Assembly (NCBI GenBank): GCA_021613335.1
Contig: JAJTWR010000365.1
Span: forward strand, 1,144,501-1,208,500
Length of the DNA: 64,000 bases
Reading direction: 5' to 3'
Source of the DNA: Whitmania pigra
Lineage: Eukaryota; Annelida; Clitellata; Hirudinida; Haemopidae
Below, piece by piece: positions 1 to 11,656 of this stretch; the stretch's first letter is position 1, and every line of letters starts with the position of its first letter. The position numbers and the translations under genes were made by a program. The notes under the pieces are model-generated. The model was not told where the DNA came from. It searched no databases and saw nothing but the letters and a program-made list of their open reading frames with translations.

Positions 1-126
1 TAAATAGTGATAATAACTATTATGCACTTGCAGGTTCAAGATTTTAACATTAATAGCCTAACAATAACATCAATAATCGCATAATTATACAAATATTTAT
101 GCCATAAAACATAAAAACCAGCTCAG

Positions 127-935
127 GAACTTTTTGGGACATACGGGGATTCAGTGTTCAGCACAAAGCTCTATGATAAACCAAATTTGAAAACAATTCA
201 CAGCCTTCCTTCCAATTCAAAATTTGCTGGATTTGCAATTGGCTCAAAACATTTGTACTACACAATTGAGGGCCAAAAGTAGTTATAATTTCTTCTCAGG
301 ATTATTTTGTAATTAATTAATTAATTAATAATATAATAGCAACTAATCGAACTATTTCCAACGTTTATTTTCAACAGTGCTGTTTACAAACTGGAGAGAA
401 ATTCTTCAAAGGCTGAAAAGTTTTACGAATATCCGAACGGAAAATTTGAAGCCTTGGCACTTTTTGAAGGTGAATATTCTTTTTTCAAGTCGATTGAAAT
501 AAATAATTTGACAATTTTATAATATTTTGTTTTATTTTTATAATGGGACAAATTATCGCATCATTGTTTGATTTTTATGTATAAAGGATAATTTATCAAT
601 GCGTTTCTTAAAAATTGTTTTGAAGTCCACATCTCTTATTTTACTTGCTCAAACAAAAATTCGGTAATTGTTAATTCAGTTTAATTGATATTTGGAAATT
701 AACCAAAATGAATATTTGATGATCATTTTTTTAGTCTGTCCCTTCTTAATCTCATATAATATTTTACATTCAGTTGGGAGACAGTTACGTCGTTAATTTT
801 GCTTTACTGTAAGCCAAAGCGTACTTATTGAATTTTTTATTTATTTCAGGAGACGCCATTTCTCATAAATCTTCAGGATCAAAATCTATTGGTGTTATTG
901 GTCTCTTAGTTTGCCTACTTGTCGTCTTCATGTGA
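127..935 (+). CDS. 3' end of a surface or secreted protein gene with GPI-type tail (partial)
   Basis: Three coding exons can be joined at 127-278, 378-469 and 850-935 with matching phases (CAA AA|T, GAA G|GA) and GT/AG borders; the stop is TGA at 933-935. The upstream part lies outside the window or in exons I could not see, and the first acceptor could also be at 121/122. The peptide has a repeat-like segment (HLYYTIEGQNAVYKLERN) of the kind seen in beta-propeller blades, then a short Ser/Lys/Gly stretch and a hydrophobic end (GVIGLLVCLLVVFM) that stops without a cytoplasmic tail, which suggests a GPI-anchor signal. I do not recognise the family. The gene starting at 59167 encodes a protein of similar style, so the two may be paralogues. 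The exon chain is well supported; the function is not known. Confidence 0.7.
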
Positions 936-1979
936 TTGAAACATTAATATTTACATTTGCATTTATTTGCACATTTTTAATCAGTTACATTCAAGCCTAA
1001 GTGAGTCACTGTATAAAATTTTAGCTGGTTTGACTTTGTCATAAGACATGATAATTTTTCTCTGGAGACTTTGCAGTGACCTTGCTTTGTTGGTAATATT
1101 TATACTTTGTTGGTAATAATTACCAGTCATTTAAGTGTCATTTATTTGTTGAAATCGTCCGACTAAAAAATATCTTCTCAATTCACTTTCAGCAATATTT
1201 TGAAATGCTTCTTTTATCAACAACTTTTTGTTTTGTTTTACATAATCTGACATTTGCCCGCATAGGCTGCTGGTTGTAAAAACTTTAGTGATTTAAAAAT
1301 TTGAACTTAAACATTTAATAATTTATTGGTTTTAACGAATTTTAACCAAAACGCCCTTACTTTTTTTATGTTAAAAATGTTTCATTTGACAAATTAACAT
1401 ACAAGATGAATCTTTTCGACAATTGAAATGCTTTCGTTCAAGAGAGAAAATGGTAAAAAATGAAGCGTATTGCACCAAAATCCATCCAATCCTTGAATAC
1501 TGCTTCCCAGTTCTCAAAATAAACAACTGATGAACCAGGATTACTTCATAGCAGTCATCCTAAGTTTTAATGAACTGTAAAATACACAGAAGCAGACTCC
1601 CTCGATTAGGATTTAAGGCCGTTGTACCTTTGCCACGATTTTTAGTCGAGATGAACCTGAGGCCATGGTATATCCATGAGCTTCTACAGACTAAGAATAC
1701 GTAGAAGATTAAAACTTTGCCGTTTTGTTGAGCTGTCTCTGCATGTTGCCATTGCTCAGTGGCGGATCTAGGACACTGTGACTGGGGGTGGCACACACTG
1801 GAATCACTGGGCAGAGTGGCGTTAAGTATAAATTATATAAGTGTAACTTTCCCTAAGAAGAAAGATTTTAAGGCAGAGTGATCCGGGCATGAAGATTTTG
1901 TTTCTAGAGCACCTATTAAGTAGAAGGATAATATTTGTATAAAATTAAAAGTTTTGAATTTTATAAATTAAAATTTTAA
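936..1979. other. No recognised gene; possible transposon terminus at 1757
   Basis: AT-rich sequence without convincing exons. At 1757 the sequence CAGTGGCGGATCTAGG followed by a G-rich stretch resembles the terminal bases of hAT-type DNA transposons, but no partner end was found. A 78-codon open frame on the minus strand here has no recognisable domain and is probably chance. Confidence 0.3.
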
Positions 1980-4440
1980 ATAGTATTTTGTAATGAGTGT
2001 TGTGTGTATTTTTAAATCAAAGTTGCTAGATAATAATGATATGAGTAGATAAATCTAATTTTGGTTAATTTCGCATTTTGGTATGGATTTTTGATTATAT
2101 AGATCAAGAATTCAAAATTTAAAAAAATTAATTAAATTATAAGTATTTTAAAAATAAATTATCGCTCTTTAGTTTATTGTTAAAAGTAGCATTTTATTAA
2201 AGTCTTCAGCATGACTTGATGAGTAGGACCGATTGGTATTACCATTTCACCGCTTGGTTCTTGTATTTTGTAGCAGTGGTTCTCCCGTGCAGTGTGTACT
2301 GCAATGCTCTTTTTATTACCGAGGTTTGCACCGGATGCATTATTTTAGTATTTATTGATAATAAGGAGTTCGATCTATGATCTAAGGAATCATTAGATAC
2401 AAAACGGGTTTACGATAGAGAATAGAAAAACAGAACAGTGCTCTGACGAAGCATTTTATATTACCATTTTGGACGAAGATCGTATAAAATTTGGACTTAG
2501 CTCTAGATCAAAGTTGCCACTGAATAATGATACATACACATGCACACATAAAGCTAATTTTGAATAATTATTTATTAAAATATAGATCACTGAAGTTTGA
2601 TTGCATGGATATAAATTTCAAAATTTTTGACCTGGCTAACCACCTGAAAAGGTAATGAATACTTTGAATTTTTAATTGCTTATTACATTTTACAACTCAT
2701 TATCACCGTCATTAACATTGGTATTAGTACAATTGAATACGTTGCTTGTTTGTATAATGTTATTATATTAATATTAAATGTATTAATTGTGCTTATTGCT
2801 ATTCACATCTCACCGCTGTTTTCTTGTAGCTTGAGGAAGTGGTTAAGCCGTGCCGTGAGGGATCCAACGTTCTTGTTGCTATGGTTTGTTCCGGACGCAT
2901 TATTTGTAGTATTTCATTAGACTCATTTCCTCTTTAATTGAATATTTAATAATTAAATATGAAAAGAGATTAACTAGAGAATATGACAAAAGTTGGCATC
3001 AGTTTTTTTGTTTTGTTTGTATATTTTTAAAATTTAATAAATCGTATGTTTAATACTAGCTTTGCAGGAGTAGTAGTACTTTACTTACGTCTTTAGTATA
3101 ACTTAATGACCAGGACTGATTAATATTTATATTTCACTGTTTGATTTATAGTTTATGGAAATGGATCTCTCGCGTTGTGTGTGCTACAGCGTTCTTATTA
3201 TTACCAAGGTTTGTTCCGGAGGAATTATTTTAGTAGTAAATTAGTTTGAATTTAATGAATAATTAGATACGAAATAGGTTTAGACTAGAGCAGGGACGTC
3301 ATTTAGGGTTATGTTGGACTCCATCTGACTTTTGTCTAGACACAAAAAATAAACCTTTAAAAAGATGAAAAAAACAAAAATACTCTGTTAATATTGCTTA
3401 ATTTTGCGAAATTTGTTAATTTTGACTTGGTTTTAAATCAAAGTTTCCATAGAATAATGATACACATATATAAGTCTAATTTTGGTTAATTATTCTTTTC
3501 GATATAGATCACTGATTTTTGATTGTGCGGAACTAAAATTTAAAATTTTTTACTTTGCGACCCATCCTAGAAGGTAATGAATCTTTTAAATTTTTAATTA
3601 CTTAATTATACTTAACAATTACAACCGTCATCCTCATCATCGTTATCGTCATCATTACTCATAGTTAATATTAGTATTATTAAATTTTAACACGTTGTTT
3701 GTTTGTATATTACTATTTTTAAATTAAATGTATTAATTCAATTGCTTTAAACATTTAACCGTTCTTGTAGTTTGTGGAAGTTGTTCGTCCGGGATCCAAT
3801 ATTTGCATTGCGATGGTTTGTTCAGGATACATTATTTTAGTAATCATTGATCTATGTATTTAATGAAATATTAGAAGTAAAGTAAAATGATTTTAAGCGA
3901 GCGAAAAGAAAAAACAGAAAAATGTTTTTTATTTAAGTCCATTTTATAACTAAATAATTTGGACGGGAGGGAAACGGCATTTTAGACAAAAATTTTGCAA
4001 AATACGATAATTAGATCCTTGTCAAATCAAAGTTTTTACAGAATAATGACATTAATTAAATCCAGTTTTATTTAATTATTCATTTTAATTTAGGTCAATG
4101 ATTTTTTTATTGTTTGGATCTTAAATTCAGTTTTTTTATTTTGTGAACATTCTAATGTACGATTCAATGATAAAAATAATTGCTGATTGATAGCTGCCAT
4201 TAGTATTTTTTAAATTAATAATTGTAATTATTCATACAACTGTTTGCATTATTGGGTTTTATATTTTTTATTTGAAACATATTTAAAAATTAATGTATTA
4301 TCAAATTCTTTCTTATCACTATTCACATTTCACCGGTTGGTACTTGTAGCTTGTGGAAGTGGCTCGGACGTAATTTGTTGGATTTAAGGTTTGTTCCGAT
4401 GGCATTATTTCAGTTTCATTGAGTTTGGACTTTAATTTAA
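1980..4440. repeat. Degenerate tandem repeat, about five diverged units
   Basis: Two conserved blocks recur. One contains a GTTTGTTCCGG...GCATTATTT motif, near 2325, 2886, 3211, 3817 and 4390. The other begins around AAATCAAAGTT...GAATAATGA, near 2018, 2505, 3435 and 4022. Between these blocks, shared words such as ATTTCACCG, TTGTAGCTTGTGGAAGTGG and AGGTAATGAAT recur in order. Spacings of the first motif are about 560, 325, 605 and 575 bp, so one unit looks internally deleted. No open frame is conserved across the units. This is an old local amplification immediately 5' of the tyrosyl-tRNA synthetase gene. Confidence 0.6.
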
Positions 4441-4533
4441 TGAATTAGGTATTAAAATAGTAATTTAATTTAATGAAATAGATATGAAAATAGTGTTTTG
4501 TTTATAAATTTTATACAATTTTATTTGTACAGT

Positions 4534-7412
4534 ATGGAGGATAAATTGCATCTTATTAAAAGAAATCTACAGGTTTGTTGTCTGATTAGTAGCGCCCATT
4601 TTAAATAAGTTAAATCATTTATTTATAATTATGCCAGGAAGTTCTAGGGGAAAAGGAGTTGATAGAGATACTGAAGGAACGAGATCTTAAAGTCTATTGG
4701 GGAACAGCAACGACTGGAAAACCACATGTGGCTTATTTTGTGCCCATGTGTAAAATAGCAGATCTGTTGGATGCTGGATGTGAGGTTGGAAAAATTCTAT
4801 GTAGTACCTTCAAACATTATTTGATTCAATTTTATTTATTAATGGTGATTTGTGTTGCGAAACGGCCAAATCTGATGATGACTTACAACTTATTTTCCAG
4901 TTTTTTGTAATGGTTGTGCTTTATTTATTTATGCAAGAATTACATTTATTGCATCATTATAGAAACAAGTTTATTAATCTAATTTTGGAAGCATTGCTTG
5001 GTTGAAAGTTTGAGCATAAATTGATGCAAATGATAAATAATAATGAACAACTAGGCAGCAAGCATTAATTTCATTAAAAATATTAGTTTTATTGAATAAT
5101 CCTGTAGTGTGTTCTAAGCTTATGTAATATATTTATGATTAATAATATAATCATCATTATTATTATTGAAAATAATTGTTTGTTTATTTCAGGTGACAAT
5201 ATTATTGGCAGATCTCCATGCAGCTCTTGACAATCTGAAGGCCTCGTGGGAATTGATTCAGTTCAGGGCTCAATATTACGAGGAGATCATTAAGTCCACC
5301 CTCAAATCCTTAGGGGTACCCCTTGAGAAGCTCAGATTTGTCAGGGGCACCTCCTACCAGCTTTCACCGTAATTGATCCATTTATTTTATTTCACCAAAA
5401 TTGATCTATTTATTTTATTTAACAGTAATTGATCCATTTATTTTATTTCTTGATTAGTTTCAATGGATGATGAATTCATCTAAATACATTGAATTTTTTC
5501 ACATGATAGTTTAAATTGTTATGTTTCTTAGAAATTCTGTGAGAATTAAGTTACTATCATTTAGTTGCAAGTGTTAATGTTATCATAGCCTGCTAGATTA
5601 ACTAATGATGCAATTATGATGCAATCCATGAATAGTTGAATGGAAATTTTTTTTATGTAAAATTATGAAGTGTTACATCATTCACAGCTATGAATTTGAT
5701 ATCATCATTGTAAAGTTCTAAAAATAGCCTTGCTTCAATTAATTATTATAATGACTGAGTCACATGCTTTTTATAGCTGGCTGTGTTTCATATTCATGCA
5801 CTGCTTGAACAAATTTGCTTTGTTTTTATGAAAAGTACATCAGCATAATTTATTAATTTGATATTCATATTTTATTTCAAAGTTATGATGTTGGCATTTA
5901 TAGTGTTTGTTCATCTAAACCTGATTAATGTGCAGTCTTATTGGCTGTGTGACCTCAATAAACTGCTTTCATAATTAATTAATTACTGTTTTAAAGAAAA
6001 TACACAATGGATGTTTACAAGTTGTCAACGTTGGTGACTGAACATGATGCAAAGAAAGCCGGTGCTGAGGTTGTCAAGCAGGTGGATGATGCCCTGCTCA
6101 GTGGTCTCCTGTACCCTGGTCTTCAGGTTGGTTTAATTTATTAGATTAATTAACAACTTATTTAATATTCTTGAACTACAGGCAGTTGAGCAATTATTAG
6201 TTAATTTTATTTAAAAAGACTGCAATAATTTTCATTTAAGGTTTTTATATCCTGGTTGTTATTGTATTGTTGTCTAGGCACTCGATGAGGAATACTTGGA
6301 TGTTGATGCTCAGTTTGGTGGAATTGATCAGAGGAAGATCTTTGTCTTTGCTGCGAAGGTGAGCCTTGAATTGTGGTGCTTGTAAGACTAAAAATACTGT
6401 TCAGATGTTTTGTCATCACCTAGGATGCCATTATTGAATTGAAAAATAGATTAGATTTTGAAATTTTATTTTAAAAACAAGGCCACATGTTTTGGATTCA
6501 AAGGATATTATTAAATTGCTAATGCATATTTATCCAGTTCACATAGACATAATCTTTTTTTTTCTATTTACCATCAGTACTTGCCAAAATTAGGATACAA
6601 AAAGAGAATCCATCTCATGAATCCCATGGGTAGGCTAACAATTTTTTTTTTTTTATGAAAATTTATTTAAGCAGAAAATAAGTTTAATCAAGCAGTTTTA
6701 AAACATCATAATTAAATTTGTATCCCTTGGTTATAGTGGCTAATTGATGCCATGCTTTTCATGAAGTCATTTATTGAGCCAGGATTCAATTAATTTGACA
6801 ATTGTATGATCAATACTTGTTCTCCTCAGTCCCAGGACTGACAGGATCGAAGATGAGTTCGTCCGAGGAGGATTCGAAGATCGATTTGCTCGACACTGCT
6901 GCCCAAGTCAGCAGCAAAATCAAGAAGGCTTTCTGTGAGCCTGGAAACATTGAAAACAATGGCATTCTTTCTTTTGTAAAGGAGGTTCTCTTCAGAATCA
7001 GAAAGTTCCATGGTTGGTTTTTGCATTAATACATGTTATGGTCTTCTAAGTGTTTTAAATGGCTATTTTCAAACATATATCCTGTTAATTAGTGTAAATT
7101 TATTTATTAAATAAAATGATTGGAAATTAAATTGTTCTTGCAGGAGTGTTTGTAGTTGACAAGAAAGACAGTGGATCTGTGACCTTTGACAACTATGAAT
7201 CCCTCGAACTGTCATTTGCAAGCCAAGAGCTTCATCCTTTAGATCTGAAGAATGCTGTGACAAAATACCTTAACGAACTCCTTGAACCAATCAGAGCAGA
7301 CTTTGCCAATCCAGAGAAACAAGAACTTGTTGAACAGGCTTACCCTTCTCCAAAAACACTCAAAAAGGCTGCAAAACAACAAAAAGCTCTCAAACAACAA
7401 AACAAGGGCTGA
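4534..7412 (+). CDS. YARS1: Cytosolic tyrosyl-tRNA synthetase without a C-terminal EMAPII-like domain
   Basis: This enzyme charges tRNA-Tyr with tyrosine in the cytosol. Eight exons join in frame: 4534-4572, 4638-4784, 5193-5368, 5997-6126, 6278-6358, 6578-6629, 6830-7012 and 7144-7412, giving 358 residues. The class I HIGH-type motif reads PHVAY at about residues 42-46, inside [16 protein letters not shown]. The KMSSS loop is at about 216-220 within [20 protein letters not shown]. The tRNA-binding helices follow, ending in a Lys/Gln-rich tail. Identity to the animal cytosolic enzyme is high along the whole length. The human protein is 528 residues because of an added EMAPII-like domain; here the frame stops before that, close to the length of the yeast enzyme. 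An acceptor-like TTTGTACAG sits directly before the start ATG, so an untranslated 5' exon or a spliced leader is possible. Recognition is very secure; the missing domain holds for this locus only. Confidence 0.96.
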
Positions 7413-7499
7413 TGGAATTATTATTATTAGGAAGTATTTGTTGTGACTAGCAATTGTTTATCTCAATTTATTTGTGTCTTGATCAGCCTAAGAGAAGCC

Positions 7500-7505
7500 A
7501 ATAAA
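7500..7505 (+). promoter_or_regulatory. Polyadenylation signal AATAAA of the tyrosyl-tRNA synthetase gene
   Basis: A canonical AATAAA lies 88 bases after the stop codon, on the coding strand. Its presence supports a short 3' UTR and makes it less likely that more coding exons follow. Confidence 0.7.
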
Positions 7506-8886
7506 GAAACAAATTATGAATAATAATAATAGTAATAGTTAATTTATGTGTGCTGCATATTATTGGAGACACCATGGTTCTCAGTTCCTCTGTTGTTGGA
7601 TTCAATTTGTTGGTTATGACCAAATAATGTATAATCTACAGTGGACAATGGACGATCTAAGGAAGATTGTGTGGTCGCGAATTTTTGGGCTGTAAATGAG
7701 ATGTTTGAGATAAAACGGCCCAGATCTAGTTAGTGCCAAAGATTGAAAAGTATGTTCTGAAGATTTAAATGAAAAGCGGATGCAGTAGCATCTAGCTTTC
7801 AGGACTGCTAAGTTTTGGTAGGTTGTACTGAATGGATTGAATGGGCAGGACGAATGTGTCGCTGTTTCAGTATTCCGAACATGAACAGCCTGAGGCATAC
7901 GAAATCTATAACGTTCAAAATTTTCGCACTAAATTCGTTTACAACATATATAAACAAAAACAAATTTGAATTAATATATAAAACTATTAAATTTAATTTT
8001 ATAGCCAGTGGTTGAGTTTTTTAATTTAATTTTGCTTTTTAATTTCCAAACTATTTTAAGTCAAAATTTTAGCCCCACCGATTTTACTATAACTTTCAAA
8101 CTGGTGAACGAAGCACAAATTTTAAAACACTGGCGAACAAATTAATTATATTATTTTTTATTCATCAGTTCAAATTTGTATTTTTCATATAAAAAATATT
8201 TAAATCTTGTGGTAGACGAAATAACAAATTAGATTTTTTCTTAAACTCGTTATAAGATCCAATTCGTTATATCGTCTGGTTCGTTATTTGGTCCATGATT
8301 CGATTCTCAACATATGACCACATCATCTAATCTTCAAGTAACAAATGCATCTTAAATGTAGCTTAGCGTTGCTGGGTTGTTCTAGAAACGCTCTTTGTGA
8401 GACATTTTGAGAAAGATCCATGCTATTATTTCACTGTTGTTGCTTTGAATGTTACAAATTATAAATAAATGCCATCCTAATTAGCAAAATCAACAAACGT
8501 CAACACTTCCCAAACGAATATAACACCATTCAATGAAGAACAAAAAGATTGTTAAGAAGCAGTGTTTATTCGTTCAAATAGATTTATTTAATGAAAGCAC
8601 TTTCAGAAATGCATCTTTTTGCTCCAGAAAAACTAGACAATTATTCTGAAAAAATACGTTGTAACGGTCATATTTTAAACCCAAGCAGTTGATTTTTCTA
8701 AACATTAAAATAAGTCACTAAAGTGAATGAATTGAATGTCTGCCATGCTTATTATAGTAAATTTGGCATAACACGCAGTATTTAAGGCATTGATTATGAT
8801 AAACAAAAGCGCAATATCGATAGCAACCAAATAGTTTGTTTTTAGTGTAACCAATGATATACCAAAAGTGAAGCGTTGAAACAAAC
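7506..8886. other. Intergenic, no recognised gene
   Basis: Nothing convincing on either strand. The last Tom7 exon, which would encode only a few residues, should lie in this stretch because the Tom7 gene runs leftward; I could not identify it. Confidence 0.4.
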
Positions 8887-9124
8887 CTCAGTAATGTAAG
8901 CGGCGGTTCTCCAGGATTAGCTCCCGCCTTGAGACCTGCATTTCGAAATGACAATTTAGAGTAACTCAAATGAGGCTTACAATGGGATGAAACATTAGAA
9001 TTAACAACTATCAGAATGTAATTGCATTACCTAAGTACACAATAGTAGGCACCAAACCCCACTGAAAAATAAATGCGGCACTATTTACAATAAATACATA
9101 GACTTTCTTCATCTCCTCCTTCAT
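8887..9124 (-). CDS. TOMM7: Tom7, small subunit of the mitochondrial outer-membrane translocase (last exon not found)
   Basis: Two exons on the minus strand, 9124-9031 and 8935-8887, join at a split glycine codon (TTA G|GT CTC) with a GT donor and a TGCAG acceptor. The joined peptide has about 47 residues. A charged start (MKEEMKK) is followed by one hydrophobic segment ending WGLVPTIVYLG, then GLKAGANPGEPPLTLL. These match the Tom7 pattern, whose animal members read W-x-F-x-P-x-x-x-Y-L-G-x-K-x-G-A-x-P-G-x-P and are about 55 residues long. Tom7 helps assemble and stabilise the TOM import pore in the outer mitochondrial membrane. The final codons, usually a Leu-Leu-Trp-containing end, need a third exon downstream (below 8887). 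The gene is convergent with the tyrosyl-tRNA synthetase gene. Confidence 0.85.
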
Positions 9125-9525
9125 TGTATATTTTATAATTATCAAGCTTTTCTCAAAACAGTACAGCCATCCTAAATATGCGATGATGCCATGCGAAACA
9201 AAAGAAACATATTGGTAGTTATAAAATGAGTGTTTTTGTAATTTTATGTTTATATTGATAAGTTAAAAAATAATTTTCCAAATTAATTTAAAAACTTTAA
9301 CTTATGGCTTTACAAGTATTCAAACAAGTAAATATAAATAATAAAATAATAAGAACAAATGTGGGAATTCACACATTTAATTCTAAGCATTTATCCTTTG
9401 ATTGATTCCAATTCATCTTAGTTATACAACGGACATTAATAAAACAAATAAATAAATTTATAATTGAAAACATCCAATAATTCTGATGATGTAGATAGTT
9501 GATGTTTGGGTTGCTACACCTAGAG

Positions 9526-10437
9526 CAGGGTTGTCCAGCCTTTTTGACTGGATGGCCATGTGTACAACTTTTAGACTAGTCTCGGGCCGGATTAGCAATT
9601 TCACAACCAAAAAAAAACATTCAAACACAAAATACCACTTCATGCTACATTTAAGCCAGAAGAATATTAAAAATTTATGTTTATGTTTAACGTCCAATTG
9701 GGCACTGCTTTTGTTTGCACAAGTAGTCTATGTCGACTTCAACAGTAGAGGTTGCAATGAACTATGATGCCGCCAAATGTTTGTCTGTAAGCAGAGATCT
9801 TAACTTTAACTTCGTGTTCTTCATTCTAGAAAACGGTTGTTCGCAACAGTAGGTGCTTCCGAGCTATGAACTTCCTGGCGTCATGCGAGAGATTGGTATA
9901 CTTGTCTGATGACACATAGTGGCTGTAAAATTTCAGCAGATCATGCTCAGCGAAAGCTGTTTTCAAGTCACTGTCATTCTGAGTTTTAATGAGTTCCAGC
10001 TGGTATTTGTCAGAAGCGAAAGTGACAAATAAAAGATATATGGACTTATTCACACAATAAATAGAGGGAATCTTACTTAATTTGCTCACTGAAGTGGATT
10101 GACCACTTTTGACATCATACAATACTTTTCTATTACAATGGCTGTAGTTTTTGACAAAGCTGCCCCTGTTTTGTCCTGGAGTAGAGTTATGCTTGGAACT
10201 GGTTTCAACATTGTGCACTATACCTCCAGTTGTTACTGTTTGCGCCAAGCCTGTTATTGTCATTCCTCTTTGCAAAATTATTTTGTAGGTGGCTTCTTCT
10301 TGGTTCACTAAACATAGGTCCATACGACCTTGGATAATGGCGATTTGGTGTGATTGTTGAAGGTTTTCGATGCTTTCATCATCACTGTCCTTATACATTA
10401 GCTGTGAAATGCATGCGATCATAATGCCTTCAGACAA
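9526..10437 (-). pseudogene. hAT-superfamily transposase remnant (GTF2IRD2/ZBED-like type)
   Basis: A 203-codon minus-strand frame (10437-9826) runs into a frame change near 9840. In another frame the sequence from about 9860 to the stop at 9762 reads GSTYCCEQPFSRMK and then LKLRSLLTDKHLAAS. This is the hallmark C-terminal dimerisation end of hAT transposases: CEQ-F-S-M-K, then L-R-S-L-T-D-H-L. Beyond the stop, CAGGGTTGTCCAGCC at 9526 and a CGGGCCGGATT stretch near 9582 resemble a hAT terminal inverted repeat and subterminal region. The other end was not found, and the neighbouring frame at 10419-10694 (-) may be a further piece. With a frameshift in the last conserved block, the enzyme is dead. 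The family call is strong; the element limits are uncertain. Confidence 0.75.
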
Positions 10438-10694
10438 GCATGTTTATTTTGAAAAGTTTTTGGTATTGCCTTAGTACAACAGACTGGCATATGAACAGGT
10501 GTTTTGTCAGGATAATGCTTAGGAGATTGGATGTTTTCTTTGATAGTAAACTTGCTTGGCTGGCCGATTGATGGCGCTACTGCAATTTCTGTCTCCAGTA
10601 CTTCTGCTATCGTCGGAGACAATGTGGACCTCAGTTTGAGAAGAAATTCGAGATTGTAGACATTTTTGGGGTTGGATTTCGCTTCCACTTTCAC
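10419..10694 (-). other. Unidentified 91-codon frame beside the hAT remnant
   Basis: The frame overlaps the start of the hAT-derived frame by 19 bases, and no domain is recognised. It contains YNLEFLL, which formally fits the YxxxxLL eIF4E-binding pattern, but nothing else supports that. It is probably part of the decayed transposon or a chance frame. Confidence 0.25.
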
Positions 10695-10814
10695 TTATGC
10701 TGTTGTCTGAATCGCTCTATTAATTATAGGAAATACTGGCTAAACAACTTGGTATTGGCATATTTTATCAAATTCGCAATTTATATTTTGCTATCATCCC
10801 CTATGTGCTCACCA

Positions 10815-11220
10815 GCAGTGTCACCCTGTGCGGCCCTACGTCAAGCAAAGGCATTACATTTTTTCGTACATACTCACAAAGATCAGAGTGACTCTAGCAA
10901 CATCCATATCACCTTATCTCCATCACCTGATAGATCGGCATCAAACACCTGGTCTTCGCTCAGCCACTCAACTTCACCAACCGGTACACAGATCATCCCT
11001 CCCAAACTGAGGGTTCTCGTACGCCTCTCCAGCTGTCTGGAACAGACTTCCTCCCACCGTCAGAGTCCAGCCATCCACGGAGCTCTTTAAGTGTCACCTG
11101 AAGACGCACCTCTTCAGGACTTCATGGGACAGCAAAGACATAAGGCGCCTGTGACGCTTTGCACATGGCGCTTTATAAATTAGTTATTATTATTATTATT
11201 ATTCTTATTATTATTACTTA
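10815..11220 (+). mobile_element. LINE 3' fragment (CR1/L2/Rex1-like) with TTA-rich tail
   Basis: Translations in shifting frames show the usual end of a Jockey-group reverse-transcriptase ORF: SISPYLHHLI, then FSYASPAVWNRLPPTVR and ELFKCHLKTHLF. These correspond to the APxYLxxLI, GARLWNxLPxxIR and FKxxLKTHLF blocks. The 3' tail (GCACATGGCGCTTTATAAA) is followed by TTA repeats. Frames are broken and the 5' part is missing. A second copy of the same family lies at 29430-30020. Confidence 0.75.
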
Positions 11221-11656
11221 TTAAGCTTTAACTGTTAATAATAATAGTTAATAATTCGTTAATGCTTACAGATGTTGAGGATAATTTAGAGCTGCTTGTG
11301 AGATAGTCGCATGATATCACTGAGTTCAAAATATAGTTAAGCATCATCATCGTCACCGTCATCGTCATCATTATAACGAGTCATTTGCATCTTGATATCG
11401 ATTCTAACTAGGCACCGACACTCAACAACGACATTAAAATTTTCACAAACACGAATATTCACGAACACGATCACAACATTTAAAACCTAGAAAATACGCC
11501 GAAAATGTCAGGATGAATGACGTGGTTTCCAACACTAAATGAAATTGATGACCCGCTTATGACCTTGAAATCAGCTTCATACTGTTAAATTGGATTATTA
11601 ACAAATTGAATTTAAACCAAATCGTTGATTTATGTAGCAGTTAATGGGTCCGATTT

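Noticed and set aside
8065..8090. Candidate last Tom7 exon ending in Trp-Gly-stop on the minus strand (TGG GGC TAA)
   Set aside because: No acceptor upstream gives the required phase without an in-frame stop.
10419..10694. Possible eIF4E-binding protein because of YNLEFLL
   Set aside because: The seven-residue match is too short; the flanking sequence shows no eIF4G, 4E-BP or 4E-T features, and the frame sits in transposon debris.
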